Of a DNA stretch of 64,000 bases, positions 16,952 through 26,166 are shown one piece after another. This stretch comes from Gammaproteobacteria bacterium. GTDB lineage: Bacteria > Pseudomonadota > Gammaproteobacteria > Pseudomonadales > Porticoccaceae. Position 1 is the stretch's first letter; each line of letters starts with the position of its first letter. A program made the translations under genes and the position numbers. Location of the stretch: NCBI GenBank assembly GCA_018069465.1, contig JAGPUW010000004.1, positions 1-64,000 on the forward strand, in the 5' to 3' direction. Below the pieces are notes generated by a model, which ran no database searches, was not told the DNA's origin, and saw nothing but the letters and a program-made list of their open reading frames with translations.

Positions 16952-18580
16952 ATGACAGAAGTAGTATCAAAATCTCAAAGTTCAGAACACGACTATGATG
17001 CCGTGGTAGTGGGTGCCGGTATTGCCGGTTTGTACGCAGTGTATAAATTGCGCGAAATGGGCCTTCGGGTACGCGGTATCGAGGCGGCCCCAGCAGTGGG
17101 CGGCACCTGGTACTGGAATTGCTACCCCGGTGCGCGCGTCGATTCCCAATCCTATATTTACCAATACTGGTTCTCCGACGAGCTGATCCAAGAGTGGGAC
17201 TGGCAAGAACGCTTCCCGCCACAGGCCGAGGTCGAGCGCTACCTTAACTTTGTCGCCGACAAATTCGAGCTGCGCGATAACTTTGCTTTTGAAACCCGCG
17301 TTACCTCCGCCGATTGGGACAACGATGCGCAGTGCTGGCTCATCGGCACCGATCAGGGCGAGTCACTGAGCAGCCGTTATTTCATCAGCTGCACCGGCAT
17401 GCTGTCCGAGCCCAAGACACCTCACTTCCCCGGCAAAGAGAGCTTCCAGGGCACGGTGGTCCACACGGCGCGCTACCCGCGCGAGGGTCTCGATTTAAAA
17501 GGTAAGCGCGTCGGCGTCATCGGCTCCGGTGCGACCGGCATACAGTTGATCCAAACCATCGCCAGCGAAGTTGAGCACTTAACCGTGTTTCAGCGCAGCG
17601 CCTCTTACGGCGTGGCCATGCGCAACGACCAGTTTGACGATGCGGCTCGCGACCACTGGCGCTCGAAATCTGCGGAGCTGCAAGAAAAGGTCAACAACAG
17701 CTTTGTCGGCTTTGATTACAGCTTTGAAAATGGCTCTTGGTACGACCATACGCCAGAGCAGCGCCAACACGTACTCGAAGAAAAATGGCAAGAGGGCTCA
17801 TTGAGCATGTGGGTAGGCACCTATCCCGAAATGTTTACCGATGAGGCGGTCAATGAAGAAATTTCATGCTTCGTCCGCGACAAAATTCGCGCGCGTATTA
17901 ACGACCCCGCTATCGCCGATCGCGTGATCCCGACAACCCATGGTTTTGGCACCTATCGAGTACCGCTAGAAAACGGCTACTACGATGTTTACAACCGGGA
18001 CAATGTTGAACTGGTCGACGTCAAAAGTGCGCCCATTGAATCCTTTACCGCCAAGGGCCTGCAAACCAGCGAGAAGGAATACCCCCTCGACGTCATCATT
18101 ATGGCAACCGGTTTCAATGCGGGCACCGGCTCCCTGGCCCGTATGAACATTCGCGGCCGCGAGGGTCTATCGCTGACAGACGAGTGGAATAAGGATATCC
18201 GCACCACACTGGGTCTACAGGTTCACGGCTTCCCCAACCTGTTTACCGTGGCCGGCCCCCTTGCGCCGTCCGCAGCCTTCTGCAATATGACCACCTGCCT
18301 GCAACAGCAAGTCAACTGGGTCACCGACTGCATTGCCTACCTGCGCGCAGAACAGGTGAAATCCATTGAACCCACAGAGGCCAAGCAAGATGAATGGGTA
18401 GACCACCACGACGAAGTAGCCAATGCAACATTATTGGCTGCCACCCAGTCCTGGTATACCGGCGCCAACATTGAAGGTAAGCCGAGCCGGCTGATCTCCT
18501 ACATTGGCGGTGTCAACGAATACCACCGTATTTGCGACGAAGTGCAAGCTAGCGGCTACGAGGGCTTTACCAAGATTTAA
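16952..18580 (+). CDS. Baeyer-Villiger-type flavin monooxygenase
   Basis: This 542-residue protein has FAD loop VVGAGIAGLYAVYKL (about residue 20), GGTWYWNCYPGARVDSQSY, NADP loop KRVGVIGSGATGIQ and the IMATGFNAG motif, so it is a full-length cyclohexanone-monooxygenase-type BVMO. The fingerprint reads FQGTVVHTARYP, with tyrosine instead of the usual tryptophan before the proline. It is only distantly similar to the BVMO at 8153-10021 and lacks that protein's N-terminal extension. The substrate is unknown. It is monocistronic with its own terminator at 18596-18626, and the upstream hairpin may regulate it. Confidence 0.9.
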   Translation: MTEVVSKSQSSEHDYDAVVVGAGIAGLYAVYKLREMGLRVRGIEAAPAVGGTWYWNCYPGARVDSQSYIYQYWFSDELIQEWDWQERFPPQAEVERYLNFVADKFELRDNFAFETRVTSADWDNDAQCWLIGTDQGESLSSRYFISCTGMLSEPKTPHFPGKESFQGTVVHTARYPREGLDLKGKRVGVIGSGATGIQLIQTIASEVEHLTVFQRSASYGVAMRNDQFDDAARDHWRSKSAELQEKVNNSFVGFDYSFENGSWYDHTPEQRQHVLEEKWQEGSLSMWVGTYPEMFTDEAVNEEISCFVRDKIRARINDPAIADRVIPTTHGFGTYRVPLENGYYDVYNRDNVELVDVKSAPIESFTAKGLQTSEKEYPLDVIIMATGFNAGTGSLARMNIRGREGLSLTDEWNKDIRTTLGLQVHGFPNLFTVAGPLAPSAAFCNMTTCLQQQVNWVTDCIAYLRAEQVKSIEPTEAKQDEWVDHHDEVANATLLAATQSWYTGANIEGKPSRLISYIGGVNEYHRICDEVQASGYEGFTKI

Positions 18581-18595
18581 ACGCCTCGACACCCA

Positions 18596-18626
18596 CCCTG
18601 CCAGCCATTGCTGGCAGGGTTCTTTC
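18596..18626 (+). terminator. Rho-independent terminator
   Basis: CCCTGCCAGC, loop CATT, and GCTGGCAGGG form a perfect 10-bp stem followed by TTCTTTC, 15 bp after the monooxygenase stop. Confidence 0.8.
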
Positions 18627-19051
18627 GCCCCAACGCCATTGCTATAAAACCCCCTCCCCAAGCGCCTGTACCAAGACCATCAGCGCCGTAAAATACGCAA
18701 CTTCACAGTCTTTTCATCACGCTCAAGTCATTTGGCAACTTAAGAAAGGCACACTTTAATACCTTGCCCAACCAGAGCGACGGTAGGCTTTTATAGATGG
18801 CTGTCCTAATTAAACTTTCGAAAAAAATGGGGCAGGTCTTTCCGTATCACATTTACACCGACCCACTCTTGCCGTGGTGCCTAAGCCCTTTCGTCCTGTG
18901 ATTGCATGCTCGATCTTATCGCCGCACATCTCAAGGAGCATCGCCATAAATACTTGCTCGTGTAATTACGCTGATCTTTGAAAGAGTAAAAACTCGCCCC
19001 TAATTCATTTGTAGTTATGGCTCAGAATCTTGAACAAATAACATAGACCTT
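18627..19051. other. intergenic region containing a dispersed repeat copy
   Basis: No gene is seen. At 18828-18839 is TGGGGCAGGTCT followed by TTCCG, the fourth copy of the GGGTCAGGTCT-type family and closest to the copy at 1063. The rest shows nothing recognisable. Confidence 0.5.
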
Positions 19052-19825
19052 CTAGTTTACTGCTGAAAACACTTTCTTCAGCAAATCAGTCGTCCTCGCT
19101 ACGGGGTCCTCCCGAATACGCTGTTCTTCAGCGGCAATCAATTCAAACAGTCCATTCATGGCTTGCTCGGTGACATAGTTGTCGAGATCAATAGCATCGG
19201 CGTCGATTGTTTTACCAAGAAAGCCCGCTTTGCTGAACATGTTTTTGTAGGCGCTGGTGACGCCGACTTTATCGGTGGCGTCGTTAACCATGGGCTTCAT
19301 TAGGTCATAGAGCTGTGCACCACTGTGTTCGCGGAGATATTGGGTGGCGGCATCATCCGGCCCTTTGAGAACAGCCTGGGCGTCTTCAAGGGACATATTG
19401 CTGATGGTGTTGACGAATAAATCAGTGGCCTGGGGTACGGCCTGCTCGGCCGCCTGGTTCATTGAGGTGATAAAGCTATCTGCCACTGCACCCTGGCCGA
19501 TAGCACGCAGGCCTGTTTCGAGGCTTTGCAGTTTTTCTGGCAGGGGAATGCGCACTTGTGGATTGTCGAGAAAACCGCCTTCCTGACCCAGGGTATCAAC
19601 GGCTGCACGCGAGCCTTGTATTAGGGCTTGCTTCAAACCATCGACCATATCGCTGTTCGATAAAGCGCTAATGGCGGTGGCGGTAACGCCCGTTTGCGGC
19701 TCACCCGTAACGGCTTCATGGGCTTTGCCCAGCAGGCTTTTCCAGTCAGCCTGGCTAGAGGGGGATGCCATCAGCACAGCGCAGATGACGATGAGTGTTG
19801 GAAGTACCTTGTAAAGCGGTGACAT
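19052..19825 (-). CDS. DUF4197 exported protein
   Basis: This 257-residue protein has a signal peptide (about residues 1-26, ending SSQA) and a DUF4197 domain over nearly all of the mature part: GLKQALIQGSRAAVDTLG, then FLDNPQVRIPLPEKLQ, and the C-terminal DNYVTEQAMNGLFELIAAEE segment. The family is periplasmic and of unknown function. It is monocistronic. Confidence 0.88.
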   Translation of the reverse strand: MSPLYKVLPTLIVICAVLMASPSSQADWKSLLGKAHEAVTGEPQTGVTATAISALSNSDMVDGLKQALIQGSRAAVDTLGQEGGFLDNPQVRIPLPEKLQSLETGLRAIGQGAVADSFITSMNQAAEQAVPQATDLFVNTISNMSLEDAQAVLKGPDDAATQYLREHSGAQLYDLMKPMVNDATDKVGVTSAYKNMFSKAGFLGKTIDADAIDLDNYVTEQAMNGLFELIAAEEQRIREDPVARTTDLLKKVFSAVN

Positions 19826-19976
19826 GTTGCCTCCAAATTAAGTTGAACGCTGATTTCGAATTCTACACTGGTGCAAAGAAAAACCACTCGCCCTGAAGTT
19901 ATGAGCAGTTAATGGCTACAGCCCTTAAGATCAGATGGCGAGATGCTCGGCACTACACCAGCACCCCCCTATCCCA

Positions 19977-20744
19977 TTACATCTCCATCGGAATTTTAAA
20001 GTGACTGGCTATTATTTTGTCGCGGTGGGTAATCAATACGGGATCAACAGCACTGCGCACATTGTCAGCCATATTGGTAAACATGGGGCGGGCCTGTTCA
20101 GGCATTGGGCATTTTTCTGGCGGCAATAAATCGAAGAGATTACTAAACGAGGCCCAGAAGAAGTCGACGGCGGTAATACTGTTGCCGACAAAGTATTCAC
20201 TACCGGCGCTTTGCTGGGCCTTAAGGCGATCTGCCAGGGCCTTGAGTGTGGCGATTTGGCGTTCGTCAGCGCGGGCGACATCCTCTTCTGTCGAGCCGTA
20301 TTTCTTCGCCATTAGCACGAAGCCCTCTGGCGCTTGCCCCGATGCCACCATGGGCGCAAACATGCTGAGTCGCCGGTTCCAGGCCAGGCCCAGTTGCCCG
20401 CAAATTTCATAGCAGAGGCCCAGCACAAGCGCACGGTCTTCTCTTGACTGTGGCAGTAGTGCTTTCTGCGGGGCCAGTCTTTCGAGCAAGAAAAGAATAT
20501 CGTCCCAGCGGTGAATGGGTGCTTCATCATTCCAGGCGACGATTGGCGCGCCGTTGTTGCCAGCCCAGGCGACGAGTTCTTCGTTAGCGCCACCACCCTC
20601 CCAGGGCGCGGCGGCAAAGGCCAGCTCTTTGTATTCCATCATGGCTTTAGTTGCCTGGCCCCAGGGACTGGGCATGTACTGTACGAGAACAAGGCGTAGA
20701 CCCACGCCGTTTATAACTTCAGCTGGACTTAGGTATTCCATCAT
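19977..20744 (-). CDS. glutathione S-transferase-like protein
   Basis: This 255-residue protein shows a thioredoxin-like N-terminal half (LVLVQYMPSPWGQATKAMME, then NGAPIVAWNDEAPIHRWDDIL) and a helical C-terminal half with SEYFVGNSITAVDFFWASF, typical of the GST fold where ITAVDF caps a core helix. The usual N-terminal catalytic Ser/Tyr/Cys is not obvious, so catalytic activity is uncertain. The start is one of two adjacent ATGs (20744 or 20741) behind AGGAA. It lies beside the S-formylglutathione hydrolase gene on the same strand, but about 200 bp apart. Confidence 0.75.
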   Translation of the reverse strand: MMEYLSPAEVINGVGLRLVLVQYMPSPWGQATKAMMEYKELAFAAAPWEGGGANEELVAWAGNNGAPIVAWNDEAPIHRWDDILFLLERLAPQKALLPQSREDRALVLGLCYEICGQLGLAWNRRLSMFAPMVASGQAPEGFVLMAKKYGSTEEDVARADERQIATLKALADRLKAQQSAGSEYFVGNSITAVDFFWASFSNLFDLLPPEKCPMPEQARPMFTNMADNVRSAVDPVLITHRDKIIASHFKIPMEM

Positions 20745-20944
20745 CAAATTCCTGTTTGTTATTAAGTTTTATGTTGAAAGCTGATTTAGACTTTTCACTG
20801 CTAACTTACTCCATCATCTTACGCAAAGGCATAGACTTTCGACACGCGTTTTAGCGCTCACATCGAATGATTCAATCATAAATCCTGACAAACTAAGTAG
20901 TTGATATAGCACCTACCCACTTTAGCAAAACAACACCCTGCCCT

Positions 20945-21796
20945 TCACTTTAAATGCTGGGCATGAAAGGCGATATGCTCACCAATAAACGAGGCGATAA
21001 AAAAGTAGCTGTGGTCATAGCCCGCCTGTCTGCGAATATTTATGGGGTAGGCCTGCCCCTTACTCGCTCGTTCGGCACAGGCTTTTTCCAACAAGTCGGT
21101 ACCGAGTTGTTCGGTGAGAAAGTCATCGGCGCCGCCCTGGTCAATCAAGATCGGCGGGCAGGACTCACTCTGTGTGAGTAAGTGCAGAGCATCATATTGT
21201 TGCCATTCATCCCTGTTGTCACCAAGATAATTCGCGAAGGCCTTTTGCCCCCAGGGTGAATTGGTGGGCGAGCAGATGGGCGCGAAGGCTGATACCGACC
21301 GAAAGCGCTGGGGATTGCGCAGGGCAATGGTTAGCGCGCCGTGTCCGCCCATTGAGTGCCCGGCGATGCTCGCCCGAGTGCTGTCGATGGCAAAGTTGGC
21401 GGCCAGCAAGGCCGGTAATTCGTCAACAATGTAGTCGTACATTTGATAGTGCTCGGCCCAGGGTTGGCGGGTGGCATTGAGATAGAACCCGGCACCCAGG
21501 CCCAGGTCGTAAGCCCCTTCGGGATCATCGGCGACGCCATCCCCGCGCGGGCTGGTATCGGGAGCCACCAGTACAATACCGTGCTCACTGGCGTAGCGCT
21601 GGCCAGCGGCTTTGGTGACAAAGTTTTCGTCGTTGCAGGTCAGGCCCGATAGCCAGTACAACACCGGCAAGGCTTTATTGTCAGTATTAGGTGGCAGAAA
21701 AACTGAAAAGCTCATGTCACAGTTTAAGCGCGATGATGGATGGCTAAAGCGCAATTGCTGGCCGCCAAAACATTGATGGGAACTCAATTTCTGCAT
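20945..21796 (-). CDS. fghA: S-formylglutathione hydrolase
   Basis: The 283-residue alpha/beta hydrolase of the esterase-D family has the family signature [20 protein letters not shown]-like stretch (with AAG), APDTSPRG, the nucleophile elbow [10 protein letters not shown] and the late [13 protein letters not shown] containing the catalytic histidine. It hydrolyses S-formylglutathione to formate and glutathione in formaldehyde detoxification. The ATG at 21796 has AGGAA at proper spacing, whereas the ATG two codons earlier abuts it. The partner glutathione-dependent formaldehyde dehydrogenase is not next to it. Confidence 0.92.
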   Translation of the reverse strand: [283 protein letters not shown]

Positions 21797-21842
21797 ATTC
21801 ATTTCCTGATAAATATTATTTTTATATCAACTATTTTTAGAT

Positions 21843-23201
21843 TTAATCGAGATAGCGCTTAAACCTGGCCTGCAACTGAGCCGAGCGAACTAGCTCACCC
21901 AGCCAGGCATCGACATAGGCTTTTAAGGCGCTGTCCTGGGGCATTAAAAAGGCTTTTTCAGAGTGGCTCAACAATTCACCGGGCATGGTGGCGCAGAGTT
22001 CAGGGTGCAGGCTTTGTTGCAGCTTGACCTCGATAGCATCGGTAATCATTACCTCGGCCTGCCCGTCGATGAGCTGATCAAAAATAGTGGTATTGTCGGG
22101 ATAAATAATTATTTGTGCCCGTTGAATATTGGCGCGTACAAATTTCTCGTTAGTGCCACCGGGGTTAACAATGACCCTAATATTTTGCTGATCAATATCG
22201 CCAAGACTATTGAGCCTGGCGATATTGTCACAGCGCCCAATGGGGGTTTTACCCCCGCTGTAATAAGCCGTGGAAAAAAATGCGCTGCGCTGGCGCAACA
22301 GTGTGCGACTGATGCCGCTCATGCCGACATCAAATTTATCCGCCGCCAGATCGGTCATCAAGGTGGGCCAGGAGCTTGGCACCAGTTGCAGTGTTACCCC
22401 CAGACTACTGGCAAGATGATGGGCGAGGTCAATATCAACACCGCTGTATTGGGCCGTGTTTTTGTCGTAAAAACTAAAGGGTTTGTAATCGCCGGTGGTA
22501 CCAACGCGGAGCACACCTTTATTTAAAATAGCGGCAAGTTTATTTTTTTCCTGGGGATTTGTACTACGTATTTTTAGCAGGGCCTCGAATAAATCCCGCT
22601 TCATGGCTGCATTCACAAAGTCTTGATCGATGGTCTTTTCCAACTGCTGCAAGTGGCTAACGAACTGCTCGCTGTTGTGGAGTTGTGCTAGTGCTCGGGG
22701 CAGCACAGCCACCAGCTGCTCGCCGAGCTGAATCAGTTGCGGGCGAAGATCACTATTGAGATCGGCAATGGCCATTCGCTGTGCCAGCGCGGCAGAATCA
22801 AGACCTTCCGCTGTCCAGCGTTTAATCCAGCCCCTTTGTATCGCTTTGGCCATTTCAATTTGCAGACGAAAAAAAGCCTCTACCGACTCGGGTTGTAGCT
22901 GCTGCTCGCCCACGCTGGCCATGGCGCTAGCCAGCACCACTTGCTCACGCGGTTTATTTTCGAGGGCAATGTTGTGGGTAAATTTATAGGCCGCGACATC
23001 TTTCATTAAACCGAGACGTACAACGATCAGTTGAAAAAGCTGCTGCGTAGCAACTACCGGCTTTACTGGCTCGCTGGCCTGCAAGGGTAGAGTGAGCAGA
23101 CTCCCGAACAGCAGCCAGCACAGCAGCAGGTAAAATTGAGGGCTAAAAAACGCTTTCAAATCTGGCACGCCCGCCAACACATTAGCGGCCCGTGGTGACA
23201 T
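21843..23201 (-). CDS. secreted chorismate mutase-cyclohexadienyl dehydratase fusion
   Basis: A 452-residue two-domain protein. After a hydrophobic export signal (about residues 22-42, ending LQASEP) comes a gamma-subclass AroQ chorismate mutase: LIVVRLGLMKDVAAYKF with R62, K67 and K73, then ENKPREQVVL. The second part (about 225-452) has the PheC fold of a periplasmic solute-binding protein turned prephenate/arogenate dehydratase: GVLRVGTTGDYKPFSFYD, SWPTLMTDL, GMSGISRTLLRQRSAFFS, VIVNPGGTNEKFVRA, IYPDNTTIFDQL and MITDAIEVKLQ. It should convert chorismate to phenylpyruvate in the periplasm. It starts inside the 3' end of the HDOD gene (20-bp overlap). Confidence 0.85.
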   Translation of the reverse strand: MSPRAANVLAGVPDLKAFFSPQFYLLLCWLLFGSLLTLPLQASEPVKPVVATQQLFQLIVVRLGLMKDVAAYKFTHNIALENKPREQVVLASAMASVGEQQLQPESVEAFFRLQIEMAKAIQRGWIKRWTAEGLDSAALAQRMAIADLNSDLRPQLIQLGEQLVAVLPRALAQLHNSEQFVSHLQQLEKTIDQDFVNAAMKRDLFEALLKIRSTNPQEKNKLAAILNKGVLRVGTTGDYKPFSFYDKNTAQYSGVDIDLAHHLASSLGVTLQLVPSSWPTLMTDLAADKFDVGMSGISRTLLRQRSAFFSTAYYSGGKTPIGRCDNIARLNSLGDIDQQNIRVIVNPGGTNEKFVRANIQRAQIIIYPDNTTIFDQLIDGQAEVMITDAIEVKLQQSLHPELCATMPGELLSHSEKAFLMPQDSALKAYVDAWLGELVRSAQLQARFKRYLD

Positions 23202-24615
23202 GGGTGATAGCCATGCAGGCCTGGGTCACGAAGTGTTTAAAGCTTTGATAACTGGCCCCATCGAGAGCGCGGCCACTGGCTTTTCTATCGGCATAAAACA
23301 AACCAATACTGCGCTGATTAATGTGTACCGGGCTAATAAAAAAATCATCGCAGGCCAGCACGCTCATAATTTCAGCTGGCAGGGCTTTGGCATAATTACT
23401 GTTGGGCGCATCTTTAATCCACATGGACATATTTTTTTGCAGCACAATATTAAACAGTGTTGGCTTCGCCTTCATATCAAAAGCGAAAGCTCGCAAAAAA
23501 CTATCGGCATTGTCACCTAAACCATGCTTGCCGCGCAGCGCGCTTCTATCGGGTGTGAGCATGGCGAACAAGCAGCGATCCATGCCGATGCCGCGATAAA
23601 TACCCTCCGACACGATTTCGAGAATCACGCTGAGGCTGGGTTTTTCATCGAGTATGCCCGATAAATCCCGCAATATATTCAGCTGCAGCATGGGGTCTGG
23701 CTCAAGGTAGTCAGAGCCATCTGTACCTGCCAGACCATCCTCTTCCTCCTCCCCCACGGGCATGGGAATGTAGCTAATCGTACTATTAGCGCCGAAGTTG
23801 CGCGCCGTATCAATGGCTTTATGGGCATTGTCGTGGGTGATTTTTTCAACATCTTCAAATTCAATATCTAAATGTTGCGCCACTTTTTTAAGAGTCGATG
23901 TGGTGTGGTAATCATCCCAGCCCTGAGTGGCATTTTTCGCTAACTCCTGCCCCAGTACAATATTTTGTATACGCGGGTTTTTTAAGCCGGGCTTATTGAG
24001 AGCACTGTGTAGAAGATCACCGAGATGCCAGTCTTTGGTTAAACCCACCGTTAATTGTTTAAAGGTAAAGCCCAACACCTCTTGCTGTGCCGACTCGGCG
24101 CTGACATTCTTTTCTTCCATTAAGGTAATAATTTCATCACCCTCTTTACCGGCAACACACCAGAAAGCCATTTCACCGAGGTTGTATAAAAGGGTGGCGA
24201 TAAAGACTTCTTCGGGGGAGTCGTCACCATTTTTTTCGGCAAAGGATTGAGCCTGCACCGCACCGTGGAGTGACTGGGCCATTACTTCCAGCACATATTT
24301 TTCCGCATTCGATTTCAGCAGAGCATCGATAACCGCCAGCGATAAACTCAGGGTGCGCACTGTGCTAAAGCCCAGGAAAAATACCGCGCGGCTAATGGTA
24401 TTGACGGGTTGGGAGCCGGGGTTATAAACCGCACTATTGGCAAGTTTGAGAATACGCGCAGTGAGAGCTGCATCCTGCAACACAACCTGCGCCAGTTCAC
24501 CGGTCGACGATTCATCACTCTGGGTGACATGGCCGATGGCGGTGACAGAATGTTTAAAAACGGGCATTTCCTGCTCGCTAAGGCGACGCACCCATTTCTC
24601 TAAATTATCGGACAT
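23182..24615 (-). CDS. HDOD-domain signalling protein with C-terminal GAF-like region
   Basis: This 477-residue protein has an HDOD domain at about residues 15-215 (ELAQVVLQDAALTARILKLA, AVFFLGFSTVRTLSLSLAV, LLYNLGEMAFW). After an acidic linker (EEEEDGLAGTDGSD) comes a GAF-like region (GIYRGIGMDRCLFAMLTPDR, then FFISPVHINQRSIGLFYADR). HDOD proteins act in regulation and signalling without known catalysis. The downstream chorismate mutase-dehydratase gene overlaps its end by 20 bp, so both are likely cotranscribed, although no functional link is known. Confidence 0.88.
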   Translation of the reverse strand: MSDNLEKWVRRLSEQEMPVFKHSVTAIGHVTQSDESSTGELAQVVLQDAALTARILKLANSAVYNPGSQPVNTISRAVFFLGFSTVRTLSLSLAVIDALLKSNAEKYVLEVMAQSLHGAVQAQSFAEKNGDDSPEEVFIATLLYNLGEMAFWCVAGKEGDEIITLMEEKNVSAESAQQEVLGFTFKQLTVGLTKDWHLGDLLHSALNKPGLKNPRIQNIVLGQELAKNATQGWDDYHTTSTLKKVAQHLDIEFEDVEKITHDNAHKAIDTARNFGANSTISYIPMPVGEEEEDGLAGTDGSDYLEPDPMLQLNILRDLSGILDEKPSLSVILEIVSEGIYRGIGMDRCLFAMLTPDRSALRGKHGLGDNADSFLRAFAFDMKAKPTLFNIVLQKNMSMWIKDAPNSNYAKALPAEIMSVLACDDFFISPVHINQRSIGLFYADRKASGRALDGASYQSFKHFVTQACMAITHVTTGR

Positions 24616-24912
24616 ACCCTTCCTTATTATTTACTGCGCTAGTGTTCTACTTGATGGCGACTGGATGGCTTATCGATGACGACTTGCCTGTAACACGCTC
24701 AAGCATACGCGAATATTCGCCCACTGTAGTTGAGGTGCCTGGCAGTACTCATCGAGCCGCCGACCGATGCCAATCATACCTATAGTGAAGCGTGCGCTAA
24801 AATCCCCAGCTCTTTGTCTCGCAGCAAAGATTGCGATAACCTAGCCACTGGTGCAAGCGACCCTTCGGTTCGCCACCTGTTAAACCTCATATCCCCATAA
24901 GCGACTGCGATC

Positions 24913-26151
24913 ATGAAAGTCCTCCACACCTCAGACTGGCACCTTGGCCGCTTACTCTATGGCCAGAAACGCTATCGCGAATTTACTCAATTTCTCGACT
25001 GGCTGAGCCAGACGATGGCAAGCGAACAGATAGATATACTCCTCGTCGCCGGTGATATTTTCGATACCAGCGCACCCAGTAATCGCGCACAGAGCCTTTA
25101 CTACGAGTTCCTTTGTCGTGTCGCCACTTCATCCTGCCGACATATTATCGTCATCGCCGGCAATCACGATTCGCCCACCTTTCTCGATGCACCCAAGGCC
25201 CTGCTGCGCAGCCTCGACGTGCATGTTATTGGTGCCGCTACTGAAAATATCGACGACGAGATACTGCTACTCAAAGATGCCGACGGCTGTCCCGAGTTAC
25301 TAGTTTGTGCTGTGCCCTATTTGCGCGACCGGGATATTCGCCAGGTGCAAGCGGGGGAGAGCCTTGCCGACAAAGATCATAATTTGCTCGAAGGCATTCG
25401 CAATCACTACCACCAGGTCGCCGAACTGGCCGCTCAGCAGCGCCAGGCTCTGGGGCTCGACATTCCCATTATCGCCATGGGCCACCTGTTTACCGCTGGC
25501 GGGCAAACCATTGATGGCGACGGTGTACGCGAACTTTATGTCGGCTCGCTGGCCCACGTTAACGCCAGTATTTTTCCAGCCTGCATCGACTATGTCGCGC
25601 TCGGTCACCTCCACGTACCGCAGAAAATTGGTGGCTCGGAATTGATGCGTTATAGCGGCTCCCCCCTGGCCATGGGTTTTGGTGAAGCCACTCAGCAAAA
25701 AAGCGTTTGCCTCATTGCTTTTAATAAGGTGCACACCAGCCCCCCCTCTGTAGAATTACTCAATGTGCCGGTATTTCAGCGTCTGCTAAAAATCAGCGGC
25801 AACTGGGCAGATATATCCAGCCAGCTAGTCGCCCTGGTCGAGTTCAGCGAAACGGTGTGGCTGGAGATCGTCTATCAGGGTGACGAGCTCATCAGTGATT
25901 TGCGCGAGCGCCTTGAAAACCTGACCGCTGATAGCGAGCTACTCATCCTGCGCATTCAAAACGCGCGACTTATCGAGCGCGTGCTCAATAGTACCCAGAC
26001 CGATGAAAGCCTTGAAGACCTCGATGTCGATGACGTTTTTGACCGCTGTCTCAGTGCCCACGATATATCCGCAACACAGCGACCAGACTTACTCCACACC
26101 TATCAGCAAGCGCTGATCTCTCTGCACAACGACGACTTACTGGCCGAGTAG
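24913..26151 (+). CDS. sbcD: exonuclease SbcCD subunit D
   Basis: The 412-residue nuclease of the Mre11 family carries the metallophosphoesterase motifs in order: HTSDWHLGRLLYG, VAGDIFDTSAPSN, IAGNHDSPTF, MGHLFTAGG and GHLHVPQ. With SbcC it cleaves hairpins and DNA ends with bound protein. It lies 15 bp upstream of sbcC in the usual order. The 297-bp stretch in front of it holds no other recognised feature. Confidence 0.95.
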   Translation: MKVLHTSDWHLGRLLYGQKRYREFTQFLDWLSQTMASEQIDILLVAGDIFDTSAPSNRAQSLYYEFLCRVATSSCRHIIVIAGNHDSPTFLDAPKALLRSLDVHVIGAATENIDDEILLLKDADGCPELLVCAVPYLRDRDIRQVQAGESLADKDHNLLEGIRNHYHQVAELAAQQRQALGLDIPIIAMGHLFTAGGQTIDGDGVRELYVGSLAHVNASIFPACIDYVALGHLHVPQKIGGSELMRYSGSPLAMGFGEATQQKSVCLIAFNKVHTSPPSVELLNVPVFQRLLKISGNWADISSQLVALVEFSETVWLEIVYQGDELISDLRERLENLTADSELLILRIQNARLIERVLNSTQTDESLEDLDVDDVFDRCLSAHDISATQRPDLLHTYQQALISLHNDDLLAE

Positions 26152-26166
26152 CGCGGGAGACTTGAC

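Noticed and set aside
21963-22526. 187-codon plus-strand frame
   Set aside because: It is opposite the PheC domain of the fusion gene, whose motifs are unmistakable.
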